Origin: Bradyrhizobium guangxiense
GTDB lineage: Bacteria > Pseudomonadota > Alphaproteobacteria > Rhizobiales > Xanthobacteraceae
Direction: 5' to 3'
Length of the DNA: 64,000 nt
NCBI RefSeq assembly: GCF_004114915.1
Contig: NZ_CP022219.1
Coordinates: 4,556,501-4,620,500 of the forward strand
Below are positions 1-7,455 of this stretch, piece after piece (position 1 is the first letter of the stretch; the number at the start of each line of letters is the position of its first letter). The position numbers and the translations under genes are program-made. Under the pieces are notes generated by a model, which was not told the DNA's origin, did not search any database, and worked only from the letters and a program-made list of their open reading frames with translations.

Positions 1-114
1 GGCGAGATTGACGAAGTTCATCAGGCCAAGCGTGACCGCGAGCCCGCAGGCGAGCACGAACAGCAGCATGCCGTAGGCAACGCCATCGAACAGGTTGGTG
101 AGGATCGCGGTCAT
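1..114 (-). CDS. Branched-chain amino-acid type ABC transporter permease (LivH-like), partial
   Basis: Only the first 38 codons are in the window; the gene runs off the left edge. The start codon is the ATG at 114-112. The translated segment (MTAILTNLFDGVAYGMLLF, then a hydrophobic stretch ending in GLMNFVNLA) is the typical N-terminus of a LivH inner-membrane permease, in which the NFVNLA/NFAQGE motif follows the first membrane helix. The binding-protein gene immediately upstream on the same strand supports a liv-type uptake operon that continues to the left. The substrate cannot be told from this fragment. Confidence 0.8.
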   Translation of the reverse strand, partial: MTAILTNLFDGVAYGMLLFVLACGLAVTLGLMNFVNLA

Positions 115-133
115 CGTCTCAGCTTGGAGTTAT

Positions 134-230
134 CGTCATGGCCGGGCTTGTCCCGGCCATCCACGTTCTTGTCTAGGCCTTCTTTTCCCGGCTTTGCGTG
201 GAAGCCCGGGACAAGTCCGGGCATGACGCG
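134..230. repeat. Palindromic intergenic element with GTCATG...CATGAC ends
   Basis: Two arms of about 32 bases (CGTCATGGCCGGGCTTGTCC... and its near-complement ending GGGCATGACG) can pair with a few mismatches. Each arm also contains an internal hairpin built on CCGGG/CCCGG. The element fills most of the gap between the binding-protein gene and the permease gene, so a transcript would fold here. Similar elements are at 9394-9485, 12825-12944 and 55192-55312. Confidence 0.7.
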
Positions 231-294
231 GAGCAAGGGGCATGAGATCCCGGGTTCGCGCTAAGCGGGCCCGGGGATGACGCGCTTTCGCGCG

Positions 295-1485
295 TCACTT
301 CTTGGTCTTGCCGAGATCCTTGACGGCCTCGAAGGTCGCGAACTCGACGTTGTAGAGCTCGCCGTCGACCTTCTCGACCTTGCGGATGTAGATGTTCTGC
401 ACGATGTCGCGGGTCTCGGGGTCGATCGAGATCGGGCCGCGCGGACTCTCCCACTTCTGGCCCTTCATCGCTTCGACCAGCTTGGTCCCGTCGGTGTCGC
501 CGCCCGTCTTCTTCAGCGCTTCGTAGATCAGGTGAATGCCGTCATAGCCGCTCACCGCCATGAAGCCCGGACGATTGCCGAACGCCTTCTTGTAGGCTGC
601 GACGAAATCCTTGTTCATCTGCGAGGGATGCGCCGCGGAATAGAGATGCGCGGTGACCGTGCCGAGCACCGCGTCGCCCATGTTGTTGAGCAGGTCGTCG
701 TCGGTGACGTCGCCCGGCCCGATCACCTTTATGCCGGCCTTGTCCAGGCCACGCTCGGCATATTGCTTCATAAAGTTGCCGCCCTGGCCGGCCGGCACGA
801 ACACGAAGATCGCGTCGGGCTTGGCGTCCTTCATGCGCTGCAGGAACGGTGCGAAGTCGGGGTTGGCAAGCGGAGTCTTGACCTCTTCGACCACCTCGCC
901 GCCGCCCGCGGTGAAATTCTGCTTGAAGAAATTGAGGGCGTCATTGCCCGGCGCATAGTCCGAGGTCAACGTCGCCACCTTCTTGATGCCGTTCTTCACC
1001 GCCCAGTCGCCGATGATGGTCGAGGACTGTGCCAGCGTGAAGCTGGTGCGCACGATATAGGGCGAGCGCTCGGTGATAATGGAGGTGCCGGCCGCCATCA
1101 CGACTTCCGGGATCTTGGCTTGCGTTGCAAGCGGCGCGGCTGCGAGCGCAGCCGGTGTCACGCCGAAGCCGGCAATGAAGTTGACCTTGTCGTTGACGAT
1201 CAGCTCTTGCGCGGCGGTCTTGGTCTTGTCCGGGATCGCGGCATCGTCCTTGACGATGATCTCGATCTTCTTGCCGGCGACCGTGTCGCCCTTCTGCTGC
1301 ATGTAGAGCTTGACCGCGTTCTCGATCTGCTTGCCGGTCGAGGCCTGACCGCCCGTCATCGGCAGGATCAGGCCGACCTTGACGCTGTCCGTGGCCTTGG
1401 CTGGCGCAAGACCCGCAAGGCCCGCGATGGCCGCGACGGCAGCCGCCCGAGATGCCTTATGAGACAGTTGCTTGCGTTCGAACAT
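295..1485 (-). CDS. Liv-type ABC transporter substrate-binding protein
   Basis: A 396-residue periplasmic binding protein of the LivJ/LivK (Peripla_BP_6) class. Residues 1-31 form a signal peptide with a basic N-terminus and an alanine-rich core ending near PAKA. The mature part starts VKVGLILPMTGGQASTGK, the usual first strand and ligand loop of the family. The length is normal. It is transcribed towards the LivH-like permease at the left edge, with a palindromic element in the gap, so the two probably form one uptake operon. The family takes up branched-chain amino acids, amides, aromatic acids and similar compounds, so the ligand remains open. Confidence 0.88.
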   Translation of the reverse strand: MFERKQLSHKASRAAAVAAIAGLAGLAPAKATDSVKVGLILPMTGGQASTGKQIENAVKLYMQQKGDTVAGKKIEIIVKDDAAIPDKTKTAAQELIVNDKVNFIAGFGVTPAALAAAPLATQAKIPEVVMAAGTSIITERSPYIVRTSFTLAQSSTIIGDWAVKNGIKKVATLTSDYAPGNDALNFFKQNFTAGGGEVVEEVKTPLANPDFAPFLQRMKDAKPDAIFVFVPAGQGGNFMKQYAERGLDKAGIKVIGPGDVTDDDLLNNMGDAVLGTVTAHLYSAAHPSQMNKDFVAAYKKAFGNRPGFMAVSGYDGIHLIYEALKKTGGDTDGTKLVEAMKGQKWESPRGPISIDPETRDIVQNIYIRKVEKVDGELYNVEFATFEAVKDLGKTKK

Positions 1486-2017
1486 CAGATGTCCCTCCCC
1501 TTCATTCCTGACTCTTGTGCCCTGGACCGAGTGCCCGGTCCTTGCCTCAACCTTAGCTCACGCGCGAGCGATTATCGCGCGCCACATGGGCGTCTTTCGC
1601 GCCCTCCTTGTCAATCGGACGTTTGGCGAGCTTTCGGCACAAGCAAAACGTTCCGAGGCTGACCGACCGGAAGCGGCGCGGCAATTACGTCAAGGTGACC
1701 CCGAGCCAACGCGACGGCGGCCGCTCCATTTGTACGAATGTACAAAGAAAATGGACTTGTCAACGAAACCCCCGGCCGCCGGCCACGCCATGGTGTCGCG
1801 AGCCAAGCATTGCAGTTTAGAAACGACGGAGATCACGAGGATGGAGGATTTCGTCTTTCCCTTGCAGAATTTGTACATCGGCGCGCCTTGGCCGGCCGCC
1901 TCTTGGTAATAAATTACCTACCTCGAATAAGTCTATTTTACCTTGTTGAAGGCTACCGTTCTTCCCGCCCGCCCCGGGGGCTGGCGTCCAATGACCGAAT
2001 GCGTGCGCGCCAACACA
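1486..2017. other. Divergent intergenic region, no gene supported
   Basis: This gap of about 530 bases separates the minus-strand binding protein from the plus-strand lipoprotein and must hold both promoters. I find no convincing gene; the open frames here lack family features and overlap the lipoprotein out of frame. The notable content is a perfect palindrome at 1729-1746 and an isolated half-site TTTGTAC at 1870-1876. An AT-rich stretch at about 1908-1945 would suit a promoter for the lipoprotein. Confidence 0.6.
1729..1746. promoter_or_regulatory. Candidate operator palindrome TTTGTAC-N4-GTACAAA
   Basis: Seven-base perfect arms around a GAAT spacer lie in the divergent gap, about 244 bases from the binding-protein start. 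A matching half-site is at 1870-1876. The size and symmetry fit a dimeric helix-turn-helix repressor. No regulator gene is adjacent, so the binding protein is unknown. Confidence 0.4.
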
Positions 2018-2302
2018 ATGTCCCAAAATTTTCGTTTCGCCCTCCTCGTCCTTGCGCTCGCCGCAGGGCTGTCCGGCTGCGGGACGGTCAACGAGAAGCT
2101 TTCCGCCGGCATGGGCGACTACGTCCCGCAATGGGCTGGCGGCCTGCCGGCCGACGCTCCGCCGCGCCCGGGCACCCCGCAATACGATGCCTATATGAAG
2201 GAACGCGAACGCAAACGGTTGATGCCGGCGACCGATCGCGAGAAGGAAGAGCAGGCGCAGAAGGGGACGACGGGGACGAATTCGGCTGGCCCGGTGCGTT
2301 AA
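2018..2302 (+). CDS. Small predicted lipoprotein, function unknown
   Basis: The product is 94 residues. It opens MSQNFRFALLVLALAAGLSGCG: a short basic N-terminus, a hydrophobic core and the lipobox LSGC, so it should be lipid-anchored after signal peptidase II cleavage. The mature part is charged and proline-rich (ADAPPRPGTPQYDAYMKERE) and looks partly disordered. I chose the ATG that begins directly at the signal peptide; an in-frame ATG at 1991 and another start at 1943 would add residues unlike a leader. The gene is convergent with purU. I do not recognise a specific function. Confidence 0.65.
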   Translation: MSQNFRFALLVLALAAGLSGCGTVNEKLSAGMGDYVPQWAGGLPADAPPRPGTPQYDAYMKERERKRLMPATDREKEEQAQKGTTGTNSAGPVR

Positions 2303-2304
2303 GG

Positions 2305-2374
2305 GAGCGAATGGCGAATAGGGAGTGGTGAATATAGCAACCCCTTTTATTCGCTACTCGCCACTCACTCTTCG
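2305..2374. terminator. Imperfect inverted repeat between convergent genes
   Basis: The gap between the lipoprotein stop and the purU stop holds GGCGAATAGGGAGTGGTGAATA and, after an AT-rich centre (CCCCTTTTATTC), the partly complementary CTACTCGCCACTC. The folded structure would serve both converging transcripts. The pairing is imperfect, so the terminator role is inferred from position and symmetry. Confidence 0.45.
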
Positions 2375-3238
2375 CTAATCCACGAACACCACGGTCTTGC
2401 GGCCGTTGAGGATGACGCGGTCGTCGAGATGGTAGCGGATCGCGCGGGCGAGCACGCGGCGTTCGATGTCGCGGCCCTTGCGGACGAGATCTTCCGGCGT
2501 GTCGCGATGGCTGATGCGCTCGACGTCCTGGTCGATGATCGGGCCCTCGTCGAGATCACGCGTGACGTAATGCGCCGTGGCGCCGATCAGCTTGACGCCA
2601 CGCTCATGGGCCTGGTGATAGGGCTTTGCGCCCTTGAAGCCCGGCAGGAACGAGTGGTGGATGTTGATACAGCGCCCCGAAAGCTTTGCCGACAAATCGT
2701 CCGACAGGATCTGCATGTAACGGGCGAGCACGACGAGATCCGTCCCAGTCTTGGCGACGAGGTCGAGGATCTGTGCCTCTTGCTCGCGCTTGGTCTCCTT
2801 GGTGACCGGCAGATGGTGGAACGGGATGCCGCCGAAATCGAGCCCGGCATAGACCTCGCGCGGATGGTTCGAGACGATCGCAGTCGGAACCATCGGCAAT
2901 TCGCCGGTGCGCCAGCGATAGAGGATATCGACCAGGCAGTGGTCGGACTTCGACACCAGCAGCATCACCTTGCGATGTGCCGCCCGGTCGCGCATCTGCC
3001 ATTCCATGCCGAACCGCTCGGCGATCGCGGCGAAACCGGTCTGCAGCGCCGACAGTTCCACGGCGAGATCGGCCGCGGTGAACACCACCCGCATGAAGAA
3101 CTTGTTGGTCTCGATGTCGTCGAACTGCTGGGCATCGAGGATGTTCTGCCCGTTATGCGCGAGGAACGTCGACACCGCCGAGACGATGCCGGGGCGATCC
3201 GGACAGGACAGGGTCAGAACATATTGATGGTCGGGCAT
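2375..3238 (-). CDS. purU: Formyltetrahydrofolate deformylase
   Basis: A 287-residue cytosolic enzyme that hydrolyses 10-formyl-THF to formate and THF, balancing one-carbon pools. Residues about 5-85 form an ACT domain starting [20 protein letters not shown]. Residues about 90-287 form the formyltransferase-fold domain, with [17 protein letters not shown] (active-site Asn and His) and the later [13 protein letters not shown] carrying the catalytic Asp. The domain order and length are those of PurU, which separates it from PurN (no ACT domain). It is a single gene, convergent with the lipoprotein and divergent from the HemD-family gene. Confidence 0.95.
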   Translation of the reverse strand: MPDHQYVLTLSCPDRPGIVSAVSTFLAHNGQNILDAQQFDDIETNKFFMRVVFTAADLAVELSALQTGFAAIAERFGMEWQMRDRAAHRKVMLLVSKSDHCLVDILYRWRTGELPMVPTAIVSNHPREVYAGLDFGGIPFHHLPVTKETKREQEAQILDLVAKTGTDLVVLARYMQILSDDLSAKLSGRCINIHHSFLPGFKGAKPYHQAHERGVKLIGATAHYVTRDLDEGPIIDQDVERISHRDTPEDLVRKGRDIERRVLARAIRYHLDDRVILNGRKTVVFVD

Positions 3239-3388
3239 GTTGATGAACGGCTTGGCTCTGATGAAGGTTTGTGCAGCGGAACTGTCCGTGATTTGCGCCC
3301 TGCTCTAGCACCGACCCCGCCCTTGCGCCAATCCCAACCGCGGAGTCAGGATGAACGGACGATTGCGAATTCTCACCGGAGCATCCCC

Positions 3389-4231
3389 ATGGCCGACCGC
3401 TTGAACGGCTACCGCATCCTGATCCTGGAAACGCGCGAGGAAGCGCAGTTCTCCAAGCTTCTGGCCGAGCAAGGCGCCGACGTCGTGCAGTGCCCGATGT
3501 TTACCATTCACGATGCGCCGGACCCGGCCCCGGTCGAGGCCTGGATCCGCCGCGCCATCGAGAAGTCCCTCGATGACCTCGTGCTGATGACCGGTGAAGG
3601 CCTGCGGCGGATCATGAAGCTCGCCGGCGCCCGTGGGCTCGACGCCGCCCTTGTCGCAGCGCTCGCCAAGACCCGGAAATTCACCCGCGGCCCCAAGCCC
3701 GGCAAGGCGCTGCGCGAGGTCGGTCTGGAAGCGCAGCAGACCACGGAGAAACCGACCACCGAAGGCGTGATCGAGATGCTGGGTAGGCTCGATCTGAAGG
3801 GCCGCCGCCTTGGCCTGCAGCTCTATCCGGACAAGGACCACAGCACCCTGACCGGCGCGCTTGCGGCACAAGGTGCCGAGGTCGACACCGTGCTGCCCTA
3901 CGTCTACGACTCCAAGGCGGCGGATGCCAATATCGTCGCCGCCGTCGACGACATGGCCGCGGGGCGGATCGACGCCCTCGCGCTCACCAATCTCGGCCAG
4001 GTGCGCCGCCTGATCGAGGCCGCGAAGGCGCATGGCAGCGAGGCCAAGCTGCGCGCCGGCCTCGAACAGACGCTGATTGCGTCGGTCGGCCCGGCGGTCT
4101 CCGGTGAGCTCGCCGCGCATGGCCTGCGCACCGATGTCTCGCCGGCCGAAGACGCCTATTTCATGCGCCCGCTGATCTCGGCGATGGCTGCGGCTCTCGC
4201 AGAGCGGAAGCCGGCCGCGACCGCCAGATAG
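3389..4231 (+). CDS. Uroporphyrinogen-III synthase (HemD) family protein
   Basis: The product is 280 residues from the ATG at 3389, and the codons upstream belong to the purU antisense frame. The protein starts LNGYRILILETREEAQFSKLL and has two alternating alpha/beta halves with the late LRTDVSPAEDAYFMRPLISA, matching the HEM4 domain, which closes hydroxymethylbilane to uroporphyrinogen III. HemD proteins are poorly conserved and the genus often has extra family members away from hemC, as here. It may therefore be a paralogue rather than the main heme enzyme. No heme gene is nearby. Confidence 0.7.
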   Translation: MADRLNGYRILILETREEAQFSKLLAEQGADVVQCPMFTIHDAPDPAPVEAWIRRAIEKSLDDLVLMTGEGLRRIMKLAGARGLDAALVAALAKTRKFTRGPKPGKALREVGLEAQQTTEKPTTEGVIEMLGRLDLKGRRLGLQLYPDKDHSTLTGALAAQGAEVDTVLPYVYDSKAADANIVAAVDDMAAGRIDALALTNLGQVRRLIEAAKAHGSEAKLRAGLEQTLIASVGPAVSGELAAHGLRTDVSPAEDAYFMRPLISAMAAALAERKPAATAR

Positions 4232-4353
4232 GAGCTGAGCGCGGGAGCGGCATGCGGCGGCTCCGATTGACACGCGCGTCGTCGGCCCTAGCTTGCCCGA
4301 AATGAAAAGAAACCACACGGGCAGGGAATCGCCGTGACACGAGCCATCGCGCC

Positions 4354-5616
4354 TTGAGCACGGGCGCACGACCTTCGGCGCTCGCGCCGTTCCGCATCCG
4401 CAACTATCGCTTCCAATGGCCATCCGATCTGCTCACCTCCTGGGCGTTCGAGGTGGAGACGCTCGTGCTCGGCTGGGACATCATGGTCGAGACCGGATCG
4501 GTGCTGCTGCTCACCGTGCTTGCCTCGCTCCAGTTCGTCGGGACATTGGTCGCGCCGGTGTTCGGCATGATCGGCGACCGCATGGGCCATCGCGATCTGC
4601 TGGTCGTGATGCGTCTTGCCTACACGGCGCTCTCGTCGACCATCATGGCTCTGGCACTGACCGGACATCTGTCGCCGCTCAGTGTCATGATCATCGTCGC
4701 GGTCATGGGTCTGATTCGCCCCTCCGATCTCGGCGTCCGGGGCGCGCTGCTCGCCGAGATCATGCCGGCCGAGCAGCTGGTGGGCGCCATCAGCGTTGCG
4801 CGCACGACCCAGGACAGCGCGCGCATCGCCGGAGCGTTGACGGGCGCCGGGCTGTTCGCCGTCCTCGGCATTGGCCTCGTTTATGTGGCGATCGCCTGTC
4901 TCTACCTCACGGCCGCACTTCTCATGCTTTGCCTGACCCGGCCGAAAAGGACCGTCACCACCAGCGATCTTCCGGCGAACAGCCACGCCGTTTCGAGATT
5001 GCTGGGCGACTTGAAGGAAGGGATCGTCTACGCCTGGAATGGCCCGGGAATGCGCGCGGCGCTATGCGTCGCCTTCCTGGCCAATCTTACCGCATTTCCC
5101 TTCACCGGCGGACTGCTGCCATATATCGCCAGGGAGATCTTTCAGACCGATCAGACCGGCCTCGGGTATCTCTCGGCGAGCTTCGCCGTCGGCTCGCTGA
5201 CCGGCTCCATCACGCTCAGCCTCGTCAGCGGACTGCGCATTGCCCGGCTTCTGATCGGCGCGACGCTCGCCTGGTACGCCATGCTGCTGGTGTTCGTCGA
5301 GGTCAGGACCATGCCGGTGGCAATGGCCTGCCTCGTGCTCGCCGGCATCGCCCAGAGCATGTCGATGATCTCGGCAGCCGTGATCCTGATGCGCACGGCG
5401 AGCGCACATCTGCGCGGCCGCGTGATGGGCGTGCGCATGATGGTGATCTATGGCCTGCCGCTCGGGCTCCTGGCGGCCGGCAGCATGATCGACGTCATTG
5501 GCTATACCGCGACGGGCTCGCTCTATGCCGCCGCAGGCTTGATCGCGATGCTGGCGATCGCGATCCGTTGGCGAGCCGACCTCTGGCGGGTCCACGCGCC
5601 CGCCAATGCGCGATAA
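4354..5616 (+). CDS. MFS transporter
   Basis: A 420-residue inner-membrane protein with about 12 hydrophobic segments. The loop after helix 2 reads GDRMGHRDLLVVMRLAYTA, the MFS motif between helices 2 and 3. The N-terminus (PFRIRNYRFQWPSDLLTSWAFEV) resembles the enterobactin-exporter-like branch (MFS_3), usually exporters of small molecules. An upstream GTG at 4334 runs into a stop after seven codons, so the TTG at 4354 is the earliest workable start. It is convergent with the Crp/Fnr gene. The substrate cannot be predicted. Confidence 0.82.
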   Translation: MSTGARPSALAPFRIRNYRFQWPSDLLTSWAFEVETLVLGWDIMVETGSVLLLTVLASLQFVGTLVAPVFGMIGDRMGHRDLLVVMRLAYTALSSTIMALALTGHLSPLSVMIIVAVMGLIRPSDLGVRGALLAEIMPAEQLVGAISVARTTQDSARIAGALTGAGLFAVLGIGLVYVAIACLYLTAALLMLCLTRPKRTVTTSDLPANSHAVSRLLGDLKEGIVYAWNGPGMRAALCVAFLANLTAFPFTGGLLPYIAREIFQTDQTGLGYLSASFAVGSLTGSITLSLVSGLRIARLLIGATLAWYAMLLVFVEVRTMPVAMACLVLAGIAQSMSMISAAVILMRTASAHLRGRVMGVRMMVIYGLPLGLLAAGSMIDVIGYTATGSLYAAAGLIAMLAIAIRWRADLWRVHAPANAR

Positions 5617-5624
5617 CGAGACTT

Positions 5625-6299
5625 CTAATCCCCGTAGCCGCGCAGCCGCTCGACATCGAGGATAGTGACCCCGCCATATTCCAGTCGCAGCAGTCCCTCC
5701 TTCTCCAACCGGTTCAGCGCACGGTTGGCGTTCTGCCGGGACATGCCGGAGAGTGCGCCGATCTCCTCCTGGGTGATCTCCAGATGCGCGGTCGATTCCG
5801 GATAGAGGATCGGGTTGAACAGTGAGGCAATGCTGCGAGCGAGGCGCGCGGTCGCGTCCAGTGTGCGGTTGACCTCGAGCATGCCGATGAACTGACCGAG
5901 TCGCTCGTTGAGCTGGCGCACCAGAAAGCGGTTGAAGCCGACGCTGTTCTCGAACAGCCACATGAAGGCGCTGCGTTCCATCAGCGCGACTCGGCTGTCG
6001 CGGAGCGCGACCACGTCATAACGGCGCGGCTCGTTCTTGAGCACGCTGCCCTCGCCGAACCAGGCCCCTGCCGTCAACCCGGCAAGGCTGGTCTCCTTGC
6101 CGTCGCGCGATACCCCGCCCATGCGGGCAAGGCCGCTCACCATGCCGGCCCAATAGGCAAACGTGTCACCGCGCATGAATACGGTCTCGCCGGTGCCGTA
6201 GGACCGCTCCGTGATTCCGGCACGCGCGACCTCGATCTCAGCTTGCGTGAGCTCGCGCGACCAGGCGGCGACGCGCTTCAGATGATCTTCTGCAATCAT
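5625..6299 (-). CDS. Crp/Fnr family transcriptional regulator
   Basis: A 224-residue cytosolic regulator. Residues about 30-130 form a cyclic-nucleotide-binding-like barrel (GETVFMRGDTFAYWAGMVSG, GAWFGEGSVL). The phosphate-binding segment reads NEPRRYDVVAL instead of the RSA of Crp, so cAMP binding is doubtful. The N-terminal Cys residues of Fnr are absent. The C-terminal helix-turn-helix is clear: ITQEEIGALSGMSRQNANRA. The gene is divergent from the liv operon and a 15-base palindrome lies 41 bases upstream of its start, which makes control of itself or of the operon plausible. Confidence 0.85.
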   Translation of the reverse strand: MIAEDHLKRVAAWSRELTQAEIEVARAGITERSYGTGETVFMRGDTFAYWAGMVSGLARMGGVSRDGKETSLAGLTAGAWFGEGSVLKNEPRRYDVVALRDSRVALMERSAFMWLFENSVGFNRFLVRQLNERLGQFIGMLEVNRTLDATARLARSIASLFNPILYPESTAHLEITQEEIGALSGMSRQNANRALNRLEKEGLLRLEYGGVTILDVERLRGYGD

Positions 6300-6630
6300 G
6301 ATCTCGCGGCCAGCCGCACCGTTTGGTCACTCCGCCTTCTGTTGCATTGCAACATGATGATTTCGACCGCCATCCGACGAAAGATGGAGGCCGCTGCCGC
6401 CCCGCAAACTTTGTCGCAGAATTGTCAGCCGGGAGACATTTCAAAATAGCGCTTTCCCCTATTGAGGACCACCTTGGGCGATGCGGCTTTTGATCCCTGA
6501 CGGGAACGAGAGTGGCGGCTCCGGTCGAGACCATCTGCTGCATGGCCTCGCCGGTACGGCCGTACTAGGATCGCTGGCAGGAACGGACGAAGAGCGCAGC
6601 CAAAAAGCGCCATCACCGGGAGGGATTCGT
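6300..6630. other. Divergent regulatory region between the crp-type gene and the liv operon
   Basis: About 330 bases without a supported gene. An open frame continuous with the ATPase begins at 6481, but its product has no resemblance to an ATPase N-terminus. The region contains the palindrome at 6340-6354 and must hold the promoters of both the regulator and the downstream six-gene operon. Confidence 0.6.
6340..6354. promoter_or_regulatory. Candidate operator TGTTGC-ATT-GCAACA
   Basis: A perfect palindrome with six-base arms and a three-base centre, 41 bases upstream of the Crp/Fnr-type start codon. The symmetry fits a dimeric regulator, and the adjacent gene is the obvious candidate. The sequence is not the consensus of Crp (TGTGA-N6-TCACA) or Fnr (TTGAT-N4-ATCAA). 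Confidence 0.4.
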
Positions 6631-7455
6631 TTGGTGGCTACCAGTCTCGAAGTGCGCGGCGTGTCCTTGCGATTCGGCGGCGTCCGTGCGCTGACCGACG
6701 TCAGCTTCGCCATCAAGGACGGCGAGCTGTTCTCGATCATCGGTCCCAATGGCGCCGGCAAGACCTCGATCGTGAACTGTATTTCCGGTCGCTACAAGCC
6801 GACCGAGGGCCAGCTGTTCTATGGGGAGCGCGACATCACCGGCCTGACGCCGAATGCGCGGGCCTCGCTCGGCATCGGCCGCACCTTCCAGAACCTGGCG
6901 CTGTTCCACCACATGAGCGTGCTCGACAACATCATGGTCGGCCGCCATCACCTCCTCAAGAACAACTTCCTCACCGGCTCGCTGTACTGGCTCACCGGCG
7001 CGCGCAAGGAGGAGCTCGAGCACCGCCGCAAGGTCGAGGAGATCATCGACTTCCTCGACCTCCAGTCGGTGCGGAAAGCGCAGGCCGGCACACTCTCCTA
7101 CGGGCTGCGCAAGCGCGTCGAGCTCGCCCGCGCCATGGCGCTGGAGCCGCGCCTCATCCTCCTCGACGAGCCGATGGCCGGCATGAACTTCGAGGAGAAG
7201 GAAGACATGGCGCGCTACATCGTCGATCTCAACGAGGAGTTCGGGATGACGGTGGTGATGATCGAGCACGACATGGGCGTGGTGATGGACATCTCCCACC
7301 GCGTCATGGTGCTGGATTTCGGCAAGAAGATCGCCGAAGGCGATCCGGCGGCGGTGCTCGCCGATCCCCATGTCAAGCGTGCCTATCTGGGTGAGGAAGA
7401 CGAGGTGCTGGTCGATCCCGACGACAAGCCCGTTGCTCCGGAGTGCGCGGCATGA
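6631..7455 (+). CDS. livG: Liv-type ABC transporter ATP-binding protein (LivG)
   Basis: The product is 274 residues from a TTG at 6631, placed seven bases after GGGAGGG; GTG at 6634 is the alternative, and the longer frame from 6481 adds 50 unrelated residues. Walker A is GPNGAGKTS and Walker B is LILLDEP followed by MAGM. The signature reads LSYGLRKRVELARAM, a variant of the usual LSYGQQRRLE. The insert after the Q-loop (GRTFQNLALFHHMSVLDNI, then LTGSLYW) is typical of LivG rather than LivF. It energises the permeases encoded downstream. The stop overlaps the next start (ATGA). Confidence 0.9.
   Translation: MVATSLEVRGVSLRFGGVRALTDVSFAIKDGELFSIIGPNGAGKTSIVNCISGRYKPTEGQLFYGERDITGLTPNARASLGIGRTFQNLALFHHMSVLDNIMVGRHHLLKNNFLTGSLYWLTGARKEELEHRRKVEEIIDFLDLQSVRKAQAGTLSYGLRKRVELARAMALEPRLILLDEPMAGMNFEEKEDMARYIVDLNEEFGMTVVMIEHDMGVVMDISHRVMVLDFGKKIAEGDPAAVLADPHVKRAYLGEEDEVLVDPDDKPVAPECAA

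Noticed and set aside
277..1662. Plus-strand open frame of about 460 codons opposite the first binding protein
   Set aside because: It is antisense to a well-recognised Peripla_BP_6 protein, and its Arg/Leu/Asp-rich product has no motif.
1738..2331. Plus-strand open frame overlapping the lipoprotein
   Set aside because: It has no ribosome site or family feature and overlaps the lipoprotein with its clear lipobox.
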